Source of the DNA: Anseranas semipalmata
Taxonomy: Eukaryota > Chordata > Aves > Anseriformes > Anseranatidae
Assembly (NCBI GenBank): GCA_013399115.1
Contig: VXAA01003142.1
Coordinates: forward strand, 62,001 to 126,000
Direction of reading: 5' to 3'
DNA: 64,000 nucleotides
The notes under the pieces were generated by a model. That model had not been told where the DNA came from. It did not search any database and saw only the letters and a program-made list of their open reading frames with translations. The number at the start of each line of letters is the position of its first letter. Positions within the stretch are counted from its first letter, which is position 1. This document shows positions 59,133-64,000 of the stretch, in pieces. The position numbers were made by a program, and so were the translations under genes.

Positions 59133-59134
<2 letters not shown>

Positions 59135-60009
59135 TTGTTATTGGTGAAATAGCAGTATCAAATCAGCTGATTTTGTGGTGAAGCTGCTTTCCAGAAAGGT
59201 TACATAAACATAATACTTGACAATACACTCCCCCATTGTCCACCACGCTTCAAAAGCACATCAGGAAGAGGGTTTTTTTCATGAAGGTGGTAGGTACAAG
59301 GCAGGTTATTGGCTTAGGAAGAGGCTTGTTTTCTTTGTAATTTCTTCCTCAGACTGTGAGAGGTTAAAATGGTTAAGCAGTTTTCCTTCACTCCATATTA
59401 TGGCTCCTTCCTACAAGCAATAAAATGAAGGAATTACTTGTAAGGGCAGAAATGTCATTATTTTTGCACTCATCCTGACCCCAGCATCTAAAAATACAAA
59501 ATCCTGGAATTTGTAGAGCAGGTGACATTTTAAAAAAGGGCCCAGGGAAGTCTAATAGTGTAAAGGCTAAATGTACTTAGGAGGTGGAGGGATAGAAATA
59601 GAGAGAGATCTCTGCTTCTGACCTAGGCCTAACAAGATTGGCCACATAATTCATTTCAATGACTTCTTGTCAGTGCAGTTTACCTCTGGGTTTAGACAGA
59701 AACATTTCTTTTTAGCATAATGGATCACAGTGTCAAGTTGGCTACCTTATGCCTCAGAATGGGGTTAATTTTAGTCTGATCCTCATGTTGAACACACAAG
59801 GAATATATATTACTCATCAACCTCTGCCAAAAGCATAAGATACGTTCCAGAAACTCAAAGGCTATCTGCTATATGAAAAGATTCAACAGCCTCTCATTAA
59901 TTGAGCTGAGCTTCCTTCTAGGTCTCCAGTAGCCTACTGAAGCTACACAATAAGGTATATAAAATTTCTGAACTACTATATCACAGTTCTACAGTCCTTT
60001 TTTTTTTTT

Positions 60010-60039
60010 NNNNNNNNNNNNNNNNNNNNNNNNNNNNNN
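60010..60039. other. Assembly gap (30 N) after a poly-T run
   Basis: Twelve T (59998-60009) run into the gap. This is again an unresolved homopolymer, here the only long T-run on this strand. Confidence 0.95.
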
Positions 60040-61848
60040 AACAGCCTCACTATTCACCCAGTCAAAAACAAGTGTTTAATTCTGCTTCCACAGGATTGCT
60101 GCATTATTTCCAGTGTATTAGCTAGTATTTATCCTGCAGGCTCTCAGCTCTGAGAATGCTACAGCCTGGTTTTTGGGCAGGCGTGAATAGGAATTAACCA
60201 AATGGTGAGCAAAAGTTCTTTTTCTTCTTCCAAGGTGCCATTCTTTGAAGACAGACAGGGCGAATCACATGAGTAAAATGACAGAGAGTCTATGAGCAGT
60301 TCACTAAGGATGGCCATGTATTTTCAGAAAAATTATGAAATTTCTCTGTATTTCTCTTAGGCTATTTTTTTATAATCAACAAATACCTGCTAGCAGTGTC
60401 CTGCCCCTCCACTCAAATTTCCAGCTCCCATGTGAAGTCATGCTGCCTATAAATGTGTAAGCAAAATAATAAAAGGGCAGAATAGTGCAATCTCAATAAG
60501 TGAATTTTAGGAACTTCCAGTCTCAAAGGACCTTGGCTGTTTTTTCTACATTATTTTTTCAGAGCAGGTGTGACTTAAGGCTAAAGTCCCCGCTCCACTG
60601 CAGGCAATAAGAAAAAACTCACTGGCTTCACCATGGTCAGGCTTTCACTCAGTGAGCCTCTAGCACTCTTTGCTGTTGCAAAACAGGACTGAGTCCAAAG
60701 AGCAGATATGTTGAGCAAGGTGGCATAATTTCTTAATAGTCACCTTTCTATCCACAACAGTTACAGCCTGTGGAGCAGCAGGAAAAAAGACATTTGCCTC
60801 TGAATTCCCTCTGAATGTGATCCTGTTTTTCACATGACAAGTTCTTCTGCTTCTTCCCTAAAGCATAATGATTCATGAGATTTAGCCAGGAGCTCTACTG
60901 AAAAGCTCCAGTCACACACAGTTTCATCATTAACTGCTATATTTAACTTGCCCTCCATACATCGATGTTTCTTCCCTTTCACCCACACCCACCTCCCCAG
61001 CAGAGAAACTGAGCAGATGAACTCCGGCACTGGTGCAAATTCAGCAGCATGCTTACCTAGCAGCGTCCCTCTTGTCCTTCCTACTTTAGAGAATATCTAA
61101 GCACATTTCTTCTTCATTGGCCCTACCAAGATCACTGTTTAGACAAAGTGTAGCTATTGCTTGCTCATAGAGCCAAGGTCCCATCAAGGGCAGCACCAAG
61201 TTTTGGTAACCAAGCCCCTCACAACCAGCTGCAGTGGCAGAGACTATAACTGTTCTGATATTTCTTTCAGAAGCCAAACTCAGCCCCTCTGAGAGGCAGA
61301 GAGTCTACCATTAAAAACTGGCATAGTTCCATTAAATTTATGTTGTTACACCATTTGCAACTGTAAGTCTACCCTCTTGTGTATAAGAATTATGAAACAG
61401 ATTTTAGTTACAGCATCCCGTGTTGCTTCTCAAGTAATAAACCATATAATATTTTCAATCCCCTTAGATGCATGTGTAGTAATATCTCACAGTGTTTCTT
61501 TATAGTTTTTCTACCTTCACTAATTTCATTACCTTAATGGTCAATGTCTTTATGGTTATTGAAAAAGCTCAGGTTAAAAATAGTTGTTAAGCACAGAACA
61601 ACAACAGACCTACTAAAGAAAATTGTGATTTTTGATTAAAATGCAATTGGCAAAAAAAATAAAGAAGCTTTTCTTCATTTGCTAATTATAGCTTTTAACA
61701 AGAGCACAGAATCAAACTCCAGATTTTGGACACATATGAAATGTGAACCCTAATCTGAACGACCCCTAGTATTATAATGGGATGAAACAAAAACCATAGC
61801 TCCAAACACTCCCAAAATCTGGGGGTTTCTAAATTTGGATTTGAAATC
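60040..61848. other. Non-coding DNA, no gene recognised
   Basis: Unique-looking DNA. Minus-strand frames at 60830-61030 and 61086-61277 are unremarkable. A donor-like GTAAGC next to 61058 (minus strand) has no matching acceptor with an open frame. Confidence 0.5.
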
Positions 61849-61968
61849 TGTGGCTTGTGCCTACTCAAATAAACATCTATTTAAAACTCTACTTCAATAA
61901 ACTTCTATTTTGTGGCTTGGGCCTGTTTAAGTAAGCCTTTTAAAATTAAGTTCTATTTATAGGACCGA
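61849..61968. repeat. Imperfect tandem duplication of 62 bases
   Basis: 'tgtggcttgtgcct' at 61849 recurs as 'tgtggcttgggcct' at 61911. Each copy ends in a 'ttctattt' word. Copy 1 contains a further internal repeat (caaataaacatctattt / caataaacttctattt). Copy 2 has lost a few bases. Confidence 0.7.
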
Positions 61969-64000
61969 AATTTATTTACAGTATCTTTTTTTTTTAGGAT
62001 TTTAGGATTAGATATGACTTTATGTAAAAGGAACTATTGTTCAGAGGATATTTCTTCTTTCTTCATCTTCCTTCTTCATCCACGATCATAATCTACTCAA
62101 TGGAACAGAAATGGTTGCATCATATGTTTATTATTATAAATAAATTACTCATTGGCTGTGTTTCATTACAAGAACATACAAGAAAGATGAGTGTGCGAGG
62201 GTGAGAAGATTTTAGTCACTCTCTCCTTTTCCCATAATTTCTTTTCTTTCTTTTCTTTTTATGAAATAAATTTATTTTTAAAATGTTTTAAGTTAAGTTT
62301 AATCATAAAGTAGTCCATGCCTTCATTGCATATTCCCCCAAACTGGTTAGAAGACTTTAAGCTATTGTTACAAATTATGATCTTTTCATACAGTGTTCAA
62401 AAACATCACCTAAAATGAAATGATTATGATTATTTTTGCAAATATGTTTTCTTCCAGACCATTCTTTTTCAACAGTCCTCATTCTTTATGACCCAATGCC
62501 TTCAATTTCTCTCTTTGCTCTTTCTTCCTTACTCATCTCCTCCCTTTCCTTTTTCTCAAATCTCTGCCAGTCTTTTTCATTATGCTAGTGCCCCTTTCGC
62601 CTGTTTAGGCCCAAAAACTGGTGTTGAATTCAGCCAGTCCTCAGACAACAGAAGTATCTCTGACTTTACTGACTTTGCTAGAGTCACCTTGCAGGATCAG
62701 GGCTTTTATAACTTTCTTCTCGTCTCCTTATTAGTGCTTGAACTACACCTCTTTCTGATAAGGCTCCAAGTTCTCTCTCAGGAGAGATGAGCAAAGAAAT
62801 AGACAACAGTTGCCACTTCTAGGTTTTCCAAAAGTTGGCAATCAAAGTGAGAAGTCATGAATCCACAGTACTGCTGCACTATCATTTTCTGTAGACCTAA
62901 GACACAACTTGTCATATGATTCCTTTAGGCTCCTTTACTTCATATGCCATGCTTTTGTTTTAACAATGAAAAAGGTCCATCTTTTTTCCATTTCAACTGA
63001 GGAGATATGACAAAAGGCAGAGTTTTCATGAACTAATTACAGCCCTTTGGAAATTACCTTTTGTGCTAGGAAAATATGCTTTTTTCTTTTTTTTTTTCCC
63101 CTACTGATGAGAAAGTAAGCAGTTTGAATAAAAAGTACTATTTAAAGAAAGAGTACAGTTACATAACCTTTCCACAAAATTCAGACAATTTTTTTAGCTC
63201 CACTTTGCAAAAAGAAGCATGCTACTTCCTGAGAATTATACATACAATAATCTATAAAAAGATTTCTATGCAGAAAAAAAAAAAAAAAAAAGGAGTTTTT
63301 TTCCTTTTGAAAAGAGTATTGCATTATGTCACAGTGCACATTCACCATTGAACAAAGCCATCAGGTTTTGCTCTAACAATATAAGGCAGAACCTGCCAGC
63401 ATATACTCCTGTCTGCCTACTTTGAAAATCAATGAGAAATATGTGTACATACTTAAAGACAGACTACAACCCCTTAGGGTGCAGTTTTGTAGTCATCATA
63501 AGCTGATCTGAAGCCACACTGTCACCAAAACCACTCTTCCCCTGGGCCCTTGCCCTGCATTCCCACAACCTCTTTTTGCCAGCAGTGCTACACCTGTGGT
63601 CCCATGGACAGACAAATCAAGGACATGGCCCAACCAAAAGCTCATGGCATTTCTGCAAGACTCATTTTCAGCTGAAGGATCTCCCTGGTGCAGCGTACTG
63701 ACCATCCTGGAAACTAGCACAGCTGAGAAGATGGCAGCAGGAGGAACACGAGCAAGGAGGATGAAAACTAACAAGGAAAGCTAGCAGGTTGGTGGAGGAC
63801 TGCTTAAGTAACCTAAATAAAGTAGGTATAATCATGCCCTGAGGATTCAATGACCCATCTCCCTTGTTTACAACCCATGGTCTGTACAAGTGAAAACACA
63901 CTGTAACACAGAATTTCAGAAGGTTCATAACCTGAAGAAAACATTGTCCTTGTCCATGCAAGATGGAGAAGCTCCAGAAATTTCATAGATCTTACTCTTA
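61969..64000. other. Non-coding DNA, no gene recognised
   Basis: AT-rich unique DNA with an 18-A run at 63274-63291. Frames at 62488-62790 (+) and 63496-63961 (-) have no domain. They overlap other frames and show no splice or polyadenylation context. Confidence 0.5.

Noticed and set aside
61058..61120. Minus-strand donor-like TAG|GTAAGC
   Set aside because: The only nearby acceptor-like sites are weak, and the enclosed sequence contains in-frame stops or is under 30 bases.
1..64000. tRNA, rRNA or snRNA genes
   Set aside because: I found no cloverleaf-compatible box A/box B pair with acceptor stem and no rRNA-like conserved strings. MIR heads are the only tRNA-like traces. A covariance-model scan would be decisive.

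Overview
This window looks like ordinary nuclear DNA from a bird. The evidence is three short 3' ends of CR1 LINEs (two in minus orientation, ending in repeated ATAGAATC-type 8-mers; one in plus orientation, ending in ATTCTATGATTCTAT) and a solo LTR of an avian-type endogenous retrovirus with a GC-rich, internally repetitive body. Alu, L1 and bacterial or plasmid genes are absent. The sequence is AT-rich and CpG-poor outside the LTR. The order or species cannot be decided by eye.

No protein-coding gene can be established. Open reading frames are short, mostly begin at arbitrary start codons, and none has a recognisable domain. The number reaching about 100 codons is roughly what random AT-rich sequence of this size would give. 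The window is best read as intergenic DNA or the inside of a very long intron. A few patches look like exons (good acceptor, open frame, plausible donor or stop). The two I rate highest are a possible terminal exon at 13506-13630 (+) followed by AATAAA and an A-run, and a 58-base patch at 17973-18030 (-) with near-ideal splice signals. Both are hypotheses.

Layout. 1-10 kb: unique DNA, small GAAA, AAAAC and GAAG microsatellites, a C-rich tract and a decayed MIR/L2-type repeat. 10-18 kb: a degenerate palindromic repeat, exon-like patches, short tandem duplications and a CR1 tail. 18-23 kb: a stem-loop, an AT-rich block dense in homeodomain-type motifs, a MIR fragment and a compact G-quadruplex motif. 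23-33 kb: mostly unique, with the longest uninterrupted frame (25645-26205) in a slightly GC-richer patch. 32.8-34.4 kb: the busiest stretch, with a CR1 tail, a TAAA microsatellite running into a perfect 26-base palindrome, a second CR1-like tail, then the solo LTR with an internal assembly gap. 34.4-52 kb: unique DNA, a MIR with a 19-A tail and a long GGAA microsatellite. 52-64 kb: more ancient SINE copies, a second palindromic repeat of the 10-kb family, a CR1 tail, AAT and TTTG microsatellites and a 62-base tandem duplication.

I did not find a convincing new biological system. The most unusual whole-window signal is a strong strand bias of long homopolymers: 15 A-runs of 12 or more on the plus strand against one T-run. 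Together with the plus orientation of the LTR and the minus-strand exon-like patches, this weakly suggests the intron of a gene transcribed on the minus strand.
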